The notes under the pieces are model-generated. The model made no database searches. It saw only the letters and a program-made list of their open reading frames with translations, and was not told the origin of the DNA. Both the position numbers and the translations under genes were made by a program. Of a stretch of DNA of 64,000 nucleotides, positions 53,208-61,351 are shown in pieces (the first letter of the stretch is position 1; each line of letters begins with the position of its first letter). This DNA comes from Cytophagaceae bacterium. GTDB lineage: Bacteria; Bacteroidota; Bacteroidia; Cytophagales; Spirosomataceae. The DNA is taken from the NCBI GenBank assembly GCA_027491315.1, contig JAIXWL010000016.1:1-64000 (forward strand), written 5' to 3'.

Positions 53208-54609
53208 TTCGATACAGGGCCAAGTTAGAAACTAATGGTTGTGCCCGGTAATCCTCCAAAATAATACGAATATGTTTTACCTTCCTCTCGGGGAAGGTAA
53301 TCATTCGTTTATGTCCTATGGTTTTTCCATGTAAAAACCACTTTTCTCCTGTTTCGGATTCTAGTTCCACTTTAAAAGATTTAATTCTTTGTCCCATGGC
53401 TATGGGCTCTTGCAACAGTAGGGAATTAGCCAACTTGGCTTCTGCTAAATGTATTTGAATCTCAGGTTTTAAGTCACTTTTCGATGGTGCCCAAGCGCTT
53501 GAAGCGTTTAAATCACTCAATTGGGAAATAGCATATTGTGCATTAAATGACGAACTAACCTCATATTTTGTTGACTTTGAATTCAATAAATTGATGATAC
53601 TTTTCTTTCTCAAGTCAGCAAATCCCATCATGGAAGCTGAATCATTGGGATGAATCAATCCTCGTTTATCTACAGGTATATTTAATAGTAAATTGGAATT
53701 TCTACCTACAGAAGCCACATAAATCTTCATGAGGGAATCAGGGCTTTTCACTCGATTATCTTCTTTTGCATGATAATACCAACCTGGACGAATGGATACA
53801 TCTACCTCTGGCGCCACCCAATGACTTCCATTTTCTTGTCCATATTTATACAAATCAAATTTTGGATAGCCTGGATAAATTTCGTCTTTATTGATTGGAC
53901 TCCAAGATGTCTCATAATTATAACCACGCTCATTTCCGACCCAGCGAATATCTGGTCCATTATCTGAAAACTGAACTGCATGGGGTTGGTACTTATTCAC
54001 CATGGAATGAAATAATGGCCAGTCGTACACTTGTTTTTTTCCATTGGGACCTTCTCCATTAGCTCCATCATACCAAAATTCAAAAATGGGTCCATATTGT
54101 ATCAATAACTCTTTTTGCATTTCAGCATAAATTTTATTGTATGCATCTGTACCATAAGCAGGATGAAACCTATCCCAAGGAGATAAGTATATACCTAGTT
54201 TCAATCCAAATTCCTTACAAGCTTCAGATAATTCCTTAACTACATCTCCTTTGCCATTTTTCCAAGGGGATTTGGCAACGGTATGTTCAGTGAATTTAGA
54301 AGGATAAAGAGCAAAGCCATCATGATGTTTGGCTGTCAGAATTAAGCCTTTCATTCCAGCAGCTTTGGCTATTCTGGCCCATTGCCTACAATCTAAGGCA
54401 GAAGGATTAAAAAGGCTAGGAGACTCCTTTCCCTCGCCCCATTCAACATCAGTAAAAGTGTTCATGTTAAAATGAATAAATCCATAATACTCCAAATTTT
54501 GCCATTGAATTTGTTTGGCAGAAGGCAGAGGAGCAAGTGGAGCTATTTTTTGGCCAACACTGAAAAATGAAAGACCTGAAAACAAAAAAAGTAAAACTAA
54601 AAATCGCAT
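53173..54609 (-). CDS. Exported alpha-L-fucosidase, GH29
   Basis: A 478-residue GH29 enzyme that releases L-fucose from glycans with retention. Signal peptide at MRFLVLLFLFSGLSFFSVGQ; the TIM barrel has LEYYGFIHFNMNTFTD, ILTAKHHDGFALYPS and the predicted nucleophile Asp181 in FEFWYDGANG. A C-terminal beta-sandwich (about 355-470) resembles a discoidin-type module. ATG at 54609 is chosen because it opens the signal peptide; an in-frame start upstream adds an unrelated leader. It is divergent from fucP, linking release to uptake. Linkage specificity cannot be read. Confidence 0.92.
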   Translation of the reverse strand: MRFLVLLFLFSGLSFFSVGQKIAPLAPLPSAKQIQWQNLEYYGFIHFNMNTFTDVEWGEGKESPSLFNPSALDCRQWARIAKAAGMKGLILTAKHHDGFALYPSKFTEHTVAKSPWKNGKGDVVKELSEACKEFGLKLGIYLSPWDRFHPAYGTDAYNKIYAEMQKELLIQYGPIFEFWYDGANGEGPNGKKQVYDWPLFHSMVNKYQPHAVQFSDNGPDIRWVGNERGYNYETSWSPINKDEIYPGYPKFDLYKYGQENGSHWVAPEVDVSIRPGWYYHAKEDNRVKSPDSLMKIYVASVGRNSNLLLNIPVDKRGLIHPNDSASMMGFADLRKKSIINLLNSKSTKYEVSSSFNAQYAISQLSDLNASSAWAPSKSDLKPEIQIHLAEAKLANSLLLQEPIAMGQRIKSFKVELESETGEKWFLHGKTIGHKRMITFPERKVKHIRIILEDYRAQPLVSNLALYRIISARNESLFH

Positions 54610-54833
54610 GGAAATATATTTACAGTGGTAAAAATATAAATGAAAGAATATTTCTTTTATCACCCAAAATTGATGTTGAAATAGCTTAAAAATAAACCTG
54701 TTATAATGGGAAAATCTATTTTGATTGAATTATTTTAACAAATAACATAAGATTAATGAGGTTAAAAATAAAATTAATAAAAAAAAGCAGGTAAATTAAA
54801 GCTGCTAAACTCTTTTTAACCAAAAGTCAAAAT
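54610..54833. promoter_or_regulatory. Divergent control region of the fucose locus
   Basis: This 224-bp AT-rich stretch is the largest gene-free gap. It should hold promoters for the fucosidase and the fucP operon. A weak candidate for fucP is TTG (54725-54727), a 20-base spacer and TAAGATTA (54748-54755), two bases off consensus; transcription from it would leave a leader of about 70 bases. No exact consensus promoter or long dyad is seen on the minus strand. The weak fit suggests activator control. Confidence 0.35.
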
Positions 54834-56177
54834 ATGGCGCTACCCATAAACCCTGAAGAACAATTAGAACTAAGTCAAGACAAAGACCAAACTAATTATC
54901 TACTTCCTTTCATCTTAGTTACTAGCTTATTTTTCCTTTGGGGCTTGGCCAATAGCTTAAATGGGACATTAGTCAAACAGTTTCAAATAGCCCTAGATCT
55001 TCAGCGATGGCAAGCAAATATAGTTGAAACCGCCTTTTATATGGGATACTTCGTCATGGCCATTCCTGCTGGAATAGTGATGCGAAAGCTTGGTTATAAA
55101 ATGGGAATTTTAATGGGCTTGATTCTCTATTCTGCTGGCGCATTTTTATTTTATCCAGCTGCGGCTGTGCGTCAATACAGTTTTTTTCTAGGGGCCTTAT
55201 TTCTAATTGCTAGTGGAATAGCTTTTCTTGAAACAGCTGCCAATTTATACGTAACTGTGCTTGGAGACCCTAAAAAAGGGGATTTCCGACTTAATCTAGC
55301 GCAATCTTTTAATGGAATTAGTACCATCTTAGGGCCAGTAATTGGAGGTATATTTATTTTTTCAGACCGGGAATATACTCGGGACATGATACAAGCTTTA
55401 CCGGCAGCTGAAGCAGAAGCCATACGAGTAAGTCAGGCTGAATCGGTGCAAGGGCCGTATTTAATTATTGGTCTCATCGTGGCCATTGTAGCTATATTAT
55501 TTGCCATTACCAAAATGCCTGAAGTAAAAGCAGCAGGAGAGAATAAAGTAAGTAATCAACAAATTTCCATTGCTAATTTGCTAAAAAACAAGCATTTACG
55601 ATTAGGCATTTTTGCTCAATTTTGTAATGTAGGAGCCCAGGTATCGCTTTGGGGGAATTTTGTTGATTTTAAATTAGATTTTGCCCGAGATTCCAATTTA
55701 TGGATTGTGGAGAAAATTTATCAAACCACAGAAAGCATGACAGCAACTCAAATTGCTAGCTTTCATGCATCCTTTGCTTTTATTTTATTTATGGTGGGGA
55801 GGTTCATTGGTACCTATTTTATGGGAAAATATGAATCAAACCGAGTGTTAGGAATTTATGCCATTGGATCCGTTGTATCCATCATTATAGCCATGTTAGG
55901 TGGAGGTATCTTAGCGGTTGTTGCATTAATGATGGTATATTTTTTCCAATCCATTATGTTTCCTACTATCTTTGCGTTGGCATGTAAAGATTTGGGAGAA
56001 GGATCTAAGTTGGCCTCATCCCTAATTATCATGTCGATAGTAGGCGGAGCCATTATTCCGCCATTTGCGGCTTATTTATTTAAAATAGGACCGTCGTTGG
56101 CATTAGGCATTCCGTTACTATGCTTTGTGTTTATAGTATATTACGCGTACCAAGGATTTAAAATCCAAAAAGTCTAG
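54834..56177 (+). CDS. fucP: L-fucose:proton symporter
   Basis: A 447-residue MFS symporter with about twelve helices. The block FFLWGLANSLNGTLVKQFQ and later QWQANIVETAF-like residues, GYFVMAIPAGIVMRKLGYK, and LGPVIGGIFIFSDREY match FucP. It carries L-fucose (and possibly related 6-deoxy sugars) inward with H+. It opens the plus-strand operon; five bases precede the mutarotase. Its extended polar loop about residues 195-240 is usual in Bacteroidota homologues. Confidence 0.92.
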   Translation: MALPINPEEQLELSQDKDQTNYLLPFILVTSLFFLWGLANSLNGTLVKQFQIALDLQRWQANIVETAFYMGYFVMAIPAGIVMRKLGYKMGILMGLILYSAGAFLFYPAAAVRQYSFFLGALFLIASGIAFLETAANLYVTVLGDPKKGDFRLNLAQSFNGISTILGPVIGGIFIFSDREYTRDMIQALPAAEAEAIRVSQAESVQGPYLIIGLIVAIVAILFAITKMPEVKAAGENKVSNQQISIANLLKNKHLRLGIFAQFCNVGAQVSLWGNFVDFKLDFARDSNLWIVEKIYQTTESMTATQIASFHASFAFILFMVGRFIGTYFMGKYESNRVLGIYAIGSVVSIIIAMLGGGILAVVALMMVYFFQSIMFPTIFALACKDLGEGSKLASSLIIMSIVGGAIIPPFAAYLFKIGPSLALGIPLLCFVFIVYYAYQGFKIQKV

Positions 56178-56181
56178 GATT

Positions 56182-56511
56182 ATGCAACGATTTATGCTAC
56201 TTCTGGACCTAAAAAACGAATCTAAACTTATTCAAACCTATGAAAACTATCATCAAAACATCCCCGCAGAAATTGCGGAGAGTATTCGTGCATCCGGAAT
56301 TGAATCCATGGAAATTTACCGCTTTGAAAATAGACTAGTCATGGAAATTGTGGCCCATGACCACTTTAGTTTTGAGGAAAAAAGTAAATTAGATGCTTCC
56401 AATGAAAAAGTGCAAGCCTGGGAACAACTCATGAGTCAATTTCAAGAAATCATACCCGGAACTCCGCAAGGAGAAAAATGGGTGTTAACCAAAAACATAT
56501 TTAAATTATAA
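56182..56511 (+). CDS. RhaM-family sugar mutarotase
   Basis: A 109-residue protein of the L-rhamnose mutarotase (DUF718) family, starting MQRFMLLLDLKNESKL with the later block SGIESMEIYRFENRLVMEI. The family equilibrates alpha and beta anomers of 6-deoxy sugars. In this locus the substrate is more likely L-fucose than L-rhamnose. True FucU (RbsD fold) is a different family, so the RhaM-type gene here is a substitution. It lies four bases after fucP. Confidence 0.85.
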   Translation: MQRFMLLLDLKNESKLIQTYENYHQNIPAEIAESIRASGIESMEIYRFENRLVMEIVAHDHFSFEEKSKLDASNEKVQAWEQLMSQFQEIIPGTPQGEKWVLTKNIFKL

Positions 56512-56526
56512 TTTAAAACTATTTTA

Positions 56527-58182
56527 ATGTCCCGTTCTTATTTACAAATACACCCCTTAGATAATTTACTTGTTGCCCTAACTGACTTAAAAGCTGGAAC
56601 GATCATCCATCATCAAGGACAAGAGATAATATTGAAGGATGATATTGCCGCCAAACATAAATTTAGCTCGCTAGATATTCCAAAAGGACAAACAGCCACC
56701 ATGTACGGAGTATTGGTGGGCGTGGCTACACAAGATATTCCGAAAGGAGGACTAATCCATACCTTTAATTTGCACCATGCATCTCATGATTTTGTGGGGA
56801 AGCAAAAAGAATATACTTGGGCGGCTCCTAATGTAGATCGTTGGAAAAACAAAACTTTTAAAGGATATCACAGACCAGATGGTCAAGTTGGAACGCAGAA
56901 CTATTGGTTAGTAATTCCTTTGGTATTTTGTGAAAACCGAAATGTAGAATTATTGAAAAATGCCTTTATCAAAGGATTAGGTTTTCAAAAAAACGATCCA
57001 TTTACCGATCAAGTTATTGAATTAAAAAAACAATTAGAAAGCGGTCAGGAGTTAAAAACCAATGAACTTAAAGTTTCCTTTAAAGGTGAATTACTGCAAA
57101 AATCAGCTTCATTTCCTCAGGTAGATGGCATTAAGTTTTTACGTCATGAAAGTGGTTGTGGAGAAAGCAAGGATGACTCAGACATGCTTTGTGCCTTATT
57201 GGCAGGCTACTGTGTCAATCCCAATGTAGGTGGTATCACCGTTTTAAGTTTGGGATGCCAACATTCTCAAATTGAGACTTTTAAAAATACCTTAAAGGAA
57301 ATTGACCCGAATTTTTCTAAACCCATTCATTTCTTTGAACAGCAACAAGATGAGGGTAGTGGCGTAGAAAATTTATTAAGCGAAGTTATCTTAAAAACCT
57401 TCCAAGGTTTGGTAGAAATCAATAAAATTAAGCGTAGTGATGCTCCCTTATCAAAACTTCGTTTAGGCGTTAAATGTGGAGGATCAGATGGTTTTTCAGG
57501 TATATCAGCCAATCCTGCCATAGGACATACAGCAGACTTGCTAGTGGCCCTGGGTGGAACAGTCATGATAGCTGAATTTCCTGAATTATGCGGTGTGGAA
57601 CAAGAATTGCAAAATCGTTCTGTGAATGCCACAGTGGCTGATAATTTCGGCAAATTAATGCGGGAATACGCTAAAAGAGCTGAAGCAGTAGGAGCAGGAT
57701 TTGATATGAATCCTTCACCGGGTAATATCAAAGATGGTTTAATAACCGATGCCATTAAATCGGCAGGAGCTGCCAAAAAAGCAGGTACATCACCCATTGT
57801 CGATGCCCTAGGTTATGGCCAATATGCCAAAAAACATGGCTTAAATTTAGTTTGCACTCCTGGAAATGACGTATTGGCTACTACAGGAATGGCTGGAGCT
57901 GGTGCTACTGTACAATTATTTACAACAGGCTTAGGAACACCAACAGGTAATCCAATTAGTCCGATGGTAAAGTTATCAACCAATACTCGTTTAGCTGAAA
58001 AGCTTCCTGAAATCATTGATATAGATTGTGGGCCTATTATTTCTGGTGAGAAAACGGTAGAAGAAATGGGAGAAGAAATATTGGATTATGTCATTCGTTT
58101 GGCTTCTGGTGAAATCAATACCAAAGCAATGGAGCTTGGGCAGGATGATTTTATGTTCTGGAGAAGAGGAGTTTCATTATAA
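56527..58182 (+). CDS. UxaA/altronate-dehydratase-family sugar-acid dehydratase (predicted L-fuconate dehydratase)
   Basis: A 551-residue single-chain UxaA-family dehydratase: N-terminal SAF domain (about 1-95), linker, then the core with GYHRPDGQVGTQNYW, RHESGCGESKDDSDML, LSLGCQHSQIETF, LGVKCGGSDGFSGISANPA and FTTGLGTPTGNPISPM. These enzymes dehydrate sugar acids such as D-altronate or D-galactarate with iron. In the non-phosphorylating fucose route the L-fuconate step is normally done by an enolase-superfamily enzyme, absent here, so this gene is the natural candidate. Assignment to fuconate is inference from the locus. Confidence 0.8.
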   Translation: MSRSYLQIHPLDNLLVALTDLKAGTIIHHQGQEIILKDDIAAKHKFSSLDIPKGQTATMYGVLVGVATQDIPKGGLIHTFNLHHASHDFVGKQKEYTWAAPNVDRWKNKTFKGYHRPDGQVGTQNYWLVIPLVFCENRNVELLKNAFIKGLGFQKNDPFTDQVIELKKQLESGQELKTNELKVSFKGELLQKSASFPQVDGIKFLRHESGCGESKDDSDMLCALLAGYCVNPNVGGITVLSLGCQHSQIETFKNTLKEIDPNFSKPIHFFEQQQDEGSGVENLLSEVILKTFQGLVEINKIKRSDAPLSKLRLGVKCGGSDGFSGISANPAIGHTADLLVALGGTVMIAEFPELCGVEQELQNRSVNATVADNFGKLMREYAKRAEAVGAGFDMNPSPGNIKDGLITDAIKSAGAAKKAGTSPIVDALGYGQYAKKHGLNLVCTPGNDVLATTGMAGAGATVQLFTTGLGTPTGNPISPMVKLSTNTRLAEKLPEIIDIDCGPIISGEKTVEEMGEEILDYVIRLASGEINTKAMELGQDDFMFWRRGVSL

Positions 58183-58194
58183 AAATTTCACGCT

Positions 58195-58962
58195 ATGATA
58201 TTTTCATTAAAAAATAAAAAGGCTGTTGTAACTGGTGGTGGATCTGGCATAGGAAAGGCAATTTCATTACTATTCGCAAAACAAGGAGCGGAAGTTCACA
58301 TAATAGACTTAGAAAATCCGGGTTCCCGTCAAACGGAAAAAGAATTAAAAAGTATTTCAAGTCTATCGAAACTCCATATCATTAATATTACCCACTTGGA
58401 AGCAGTTAAAAAACTAGCGGCTGATTTGGGAACAGCAGATATTCTAATCAACAATGCAGGTATAGCTCAAATTGGGAATTTGGAAAATACTACCTCTGAA
58501 GGATTTCAATCCATTTTTGACGTGAACGTAAAAGGGGCTTTTCATTGTATGCAAGCTTTTATACCGGGTATGTTAGAACAATCCCAAGGAGTAATCGTCA
58601 ATATGGCCTCAGTGGCTGCATCCGTAGGAATACCTGATCGATTTGGTTATTCTATGACTAAGGGAGCCATTAGATCCATGACTCAATCGGTGGCCAAAGA
58701 TTATGTTAAACTTGGTATTCGTTGCAATTGCATTTCACCAGGTAGAGTTCACACACCCTTTGTGGATGGATTTATCGCAAAAAATTACCCTGACAAACAA
58801 GAAGAAATGTTTGCAAAATTATCTGCAACCCAACCCATTGGTCGAATGGCTCAGCCAGAAGAAATTGCTCATTTAGCTTTATATTTATGTTCAGATGAAG
58901 CATCTTTTATCACGGGTTGCGACTATCCAATAGATGGCGGTTTTACCTATTTAAACAATTAA
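58195..58962 (+). CDS. SDR, predicted 2-keto-3-deoxy-L-fuconate dehydrogenase
   Basis: A 255-residue short-chain dehydrogenase: cofactor motif VTGGGSGIGKAI, acidic residue at the end of strand 2 (HIIDLEN) favouring NAD+, LINNAGI, and a complete Ser-Tyr-x3-Lys triad (NMASVAAS with YSMTKGA). Position between the dehydratase and the hydrolase fits oxidation of 2-keto-3-deoxy-L-fuconate to the 2,4-diketo acid. It could instead serve as L-fucose dehydrogenase, since the second SDR has lost its catalytic Lys. Confidence 0.78.
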   Translation: MIFSLKNKKAVVTGGGSGIGKAISLLFAKQGAEVHIIDLENPGSRQTEKELKSISSLSKLHIINITHLEAVKKLAADLGTADILINNAGIAQIGNLENTTSEGFQSIFDVNVKGAFHCMQAFIPGMLEQSQGVIVNMASVAASVGIPDRFGYSMTKGAIRSMTQSVAKDYVKLGIRCNCISPGRVHTPFVDGFIAKNYPDKQEEMFAKLSATQPIGRMAQPEEIAHLALYLCSDEASFITGCDYPIDGGFTYLNN

Positions 58963-58972
58963 ATTAAATCAC

Positions 58973-59650
58973 ATGAAAAGTAAGTTGATTTTATCCATAG
59001 CCTTATTAATGGCTTCATTAAGTTCATTTAGCCCAGCAAATCCTATTAAAATTGTTTTCTTTGGGGATTCCATTACTCAAGCTGGAGTGTCCAAAACGGG
59101 TTATATAACCCAATTGCAAGGTATGCTTGCTTCACAAGGCATTGGAGATCAATATGAACTAATTGGTGCTGGAATAGGTGGTAATAAAATTTATGATTTA
59201 TACCTGCGCCATGAAGAAGATTTGCTCGCAAAAAAACCTAACATAACGGTTATTTATATTGGAATAAACGATGTTTGGCATAAAACATCCTCCAGAACTG
59301 GTACTGATGCCGATAAATTCGAACGTTTTTATAACGCTTTAATCAAGAAGGTGCAAGCAGCTGATAGTAAGGTTGTTATATGTACACCCACCGTCATTGG
59401 GGAACGTTATGATGCGACCAACGAAAATGATGGAGATTTAAATCGATATTCAGATATCATTCGACGAATTGCAAAAAACAACAATTGTTCATTAATAGAC
59501 CTACGTAAGGCCTTTTTGACGTATGAGCAAAACAATAATCCAGAGAATAAAGAATCCGGCATTTTAACAAGTGACCGTGTTCATTTAAATGAGTCTGGAA
59601 ACAAGTTTTTAGCTGAAACCATGTGGTCTGTTTTAAAAGATATTAAATAA
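58973..59650 (+). CDS. Exported SGNH/GDSL hydrolase
   Basis: A 225-residue SGNH esterase with signal peptide (KLILSIALLMASLSSFSPA). All four blocks are present: FFGDSITQAG (Ser), GAGIGGNKIYD (Gly), YIGINDVWHK (Asn) and DRVHLNESGNKF (Asp/His). It would act in the periplasm or outside, probably as an acetyl- or other O-ester hydrolase, removing groups from fucose-containing glycans. It sits inside the catabolic operon ten bases after the SDR. Confidence 0.85.
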   Translation: MKSKLILSIALLMASLSSFSPANPIKIVFFGDSITQAGVSKTGYITQLQGMLASQGIGDQYELIGAGIGGNKIYDLYLRHEEDLLAKKPNITVIYIGINDVWHKTSSRTGTDADKFERFYNALIKKVQAADSKVVICTPTVIGERYDATNENDGDLNRYSDIIRRIAKNNNCSLIDLRKAFLTYEQNNNPENKESGILTSDRVHLNESGNKFLAETMWSVLKDIK

Positions 59651-59669
59651 TACTCTCTAAAATTATATT

Positions 59670-60518
59670 ATGAAATTAGTACGTCTAGGAGATCTTAATA
59701 ATGAAAAACCAGCAGTTTTAATCGATGGTAAATATTTTGATGTAAGTCCTTATTTTCAAGATTTCAATGAATCCTTTTTTGAACAAGGAGGCATAACTAA
59801 ATTAGAAAATGTTCTTCAAAATGAAATTTTGGAAGAAATACCTAATCCTAAGAGAATAGGATCTTGTGTAGCTCGTCCTTCCAAAATCATTTGTGTGGGT
59901 TTAAATTATGCTGATCACGCCAAAGAAACTGGTGCAGCTATACCAACCGAACCTATATTATTTTTTAAAAGTACCTCTGCCTTAAGTGGACCATTTGATG
60001 ATGTAATCATTCCGAAAAATTCAGTAAAGACAGATTGGGAAGTAGAATTTGCCATTGTCATTGGGAAAAAAGCCTCCTACGTAAATGAAGAAGATGCTTA
60101 TGACTATGTGGCTGGATATTGTTTACACAACGATGTTTCAGAAAGAGAATTTCAATTAGAAAGAGGAGGGAACTGGTCAAAGGGCAAAGGTTGCGATACT
60201 TTTGCACCCTTAGGACCCTTTTTGGCTACCAAAGATGAGATTCTGGATGTACATAATTTAAACATGTGGTTAGATATCAACGGTCAACGTTTTCAAACAA
60301 GTAATACGAAACAATTGATTTTCAACGTTCCACAAATAGTTTCCTACATCTCCCAATTCATGACATTATTACCAGGAGATGTCATTTCGACAGGAACTCC
60401 ACATGGCGTTGGTTTAGGATTAAATCCACCTGTATTTTTAAAACCAGGGGATGTCATGACATTAGGAATGGATGGTTTAGGAGAACAAAAGCAAAAGGCT
60501 ATTGCCTATACAGCGTAA
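59670..60518 (+). CDS. FAH-family hydrolase, predicted 2,4-diketo-3-deoxy-L-fuconate hydrolase
   Basis: A 282-residue fumarylacetoacetate-hydrolase-fold protein. Motifs are ICVGLNYADHAKETGA, ILFFKSTSALSGPFDD, KTDWEVEFAIVIGK (metal acids), GYCLHNDVSEREFQ and SKGKGCDTFAPLGPFL, and GDVISTGTPHGVGLG. In known fucose routes a FAH-family enzyme splits 2,4-diketo-3-deoxy-L-fuconate to pyruvate and L-lactate. No aldolase gene is in the operon, supporting this hydrolytic end step. Confidence 0.85.
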   Translation: MKLVRLGDLNNEKPAVLIDGKYFDVSPYFQDFNESFFEQGGITKLENVLQNEILEEIPNPKRIGSCVARPSKIICVGLNYADHAKETGAAIPTEPILFFKSTSALSGPFDDVIIPKNSVKTDWEVEFAIVIGKKASYVNEEDAYDYVAGYCLHNDVSEREFQLERGGNWSKGKGCDTFAPLGPFLATKDEILDVHNLNMWLDINGQRFQTSNTKQLIFNVPQIVSYISQFMTLLPGDVISTGTPHGVGLGLNPPVFLKPGDVMTLGMDGLGEQKQKAIAYTA

Positions 60519-60520
60519 AA

Positions 60521-61351
60521 ATGATCGATTCGCATCAACATTTTTGGAAATATCAACCAGAAAGAGATACCTGGATTACGGACGACATGGCCAAAATTCA
60601 GACTGACTTTTATCCCAATGAAAGTCAGCTTATTTTTGAAAAAAATGGTATCGAAGGTTGTATCGCTGTGCAAGCTGATTCATCTGAAGAAGAAACACTT
60701 TTTTTGCTGGCTTTGGCTGAGCAAAATGATTTTATCAAAGGTGTGGTTGGATGGACAGATTTACAAAATGACCATCTAGAAAGTCGTTTGGAATATTTTT
60801 CTCAATTTGAAAAATGTGTTGGTTTCCGACATGTCATTCAAGGGGAGAAAGATCCTTTATTTTTTCAAAGACCACAATTCATACATGGAGTTAAACAATT
60901 AGCGGCATTTGACTTTACTTATGATATTTTAATTTACCCACATCAACTTAAAGAAAGTGTACTTTTTGCTCAAAAATTAGATAATCAAAAACTAATTTTA
61001 GATCATTTAGCTAAACCGCCATTTAAATCTAAGAATCTAAGTGAGTGGAAAAAAGATATACAAGGCTACCAAAAATTGGAACATGTGTTTGCGAAAATTT
61101 CAGGATTAGTAACAGAAGCAGATTGGACTTCTTGGACTAAAAATGAAATCAAAGAGGCGATAGAGCACGCCTTAGAAGTTTTTGGACCGAAAAGATTGGT
61201 TTGGGGTTCCGATTACCCTGTAGTATTAGTAGCTTCAGATTTAGAAAAATGGTTGGGAGTATTTCAAGAGAGTATTTCTAACTTATCTGAAACAGAACAA
61301 TCAGATATTAAATTGAATAATTGTTTAGCTTTTTATCAAGTAGAACTATAA
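60521..61351 (+). CDS. Amidohydrolase-superfamily lactonase (COG3618), predicted L-fucono-1,5-lactonase
   Basis: A 276-residue TIM-barrel hydrolase of COG3618, the group containing experimentally known L-fucono-1,5-lactonase. It starts MIDSHQHFWKYQPERDTWI (HxH), with GCIAVQADSSEEETLFLL, GFRHVIQGEKDP, ILDHLAKPPF and the metal Asp in VWGSDYPVV. It would open the fuconolactone made by the dehydrogenase to L-fuconate. It lies two bases after the FAH gene; its stop shares one base with the next ATG (TAATG). Confidence 0.88.
   Translation: MIDSHQHFWKYQPERDTWITDDMAKIQTDFYPNESQLIFEKNGIEGCIAVQADSSEEETLFLLALAEQNDFIKGVVGWTDLQNDHLESRLEYFSQFEKCVGFRHVIQGEKDPLFFQRPQFIHGVKQLAAFDFTYDILIYPHQLKESVLFAQKLDNQKLILDHLAKPPFKSKNLSEWKKDIQGYQKLEHVFAKISGLVTEADWTSWTKNEIKEAIEHALEVFGPKRLVWGSDYPVVLVASDLEKWLGVFQESISNLSETEQSDIKLNNCLAFYQVEL

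Noticed and set aside
54707-54724. AAAATCTATTTT-type dyad in the fucose control region as an operator
   Set aside because: Five-base arms of A and T with a two-base spacer are expected by chance in such AT-rich DNA.
56182-56511. Naming the mutarotase fucU or rhaM
   Set aside because: The fold is of the RhaM family but the locus is for fucose; no symbol is given because substrate is not readable.
57327-57797. 156-residue minus-strand frame inside the UxaA-family gene
   Set aside because: It lies wholly within a well-supported gene and shows no domain, signal or independent start context.
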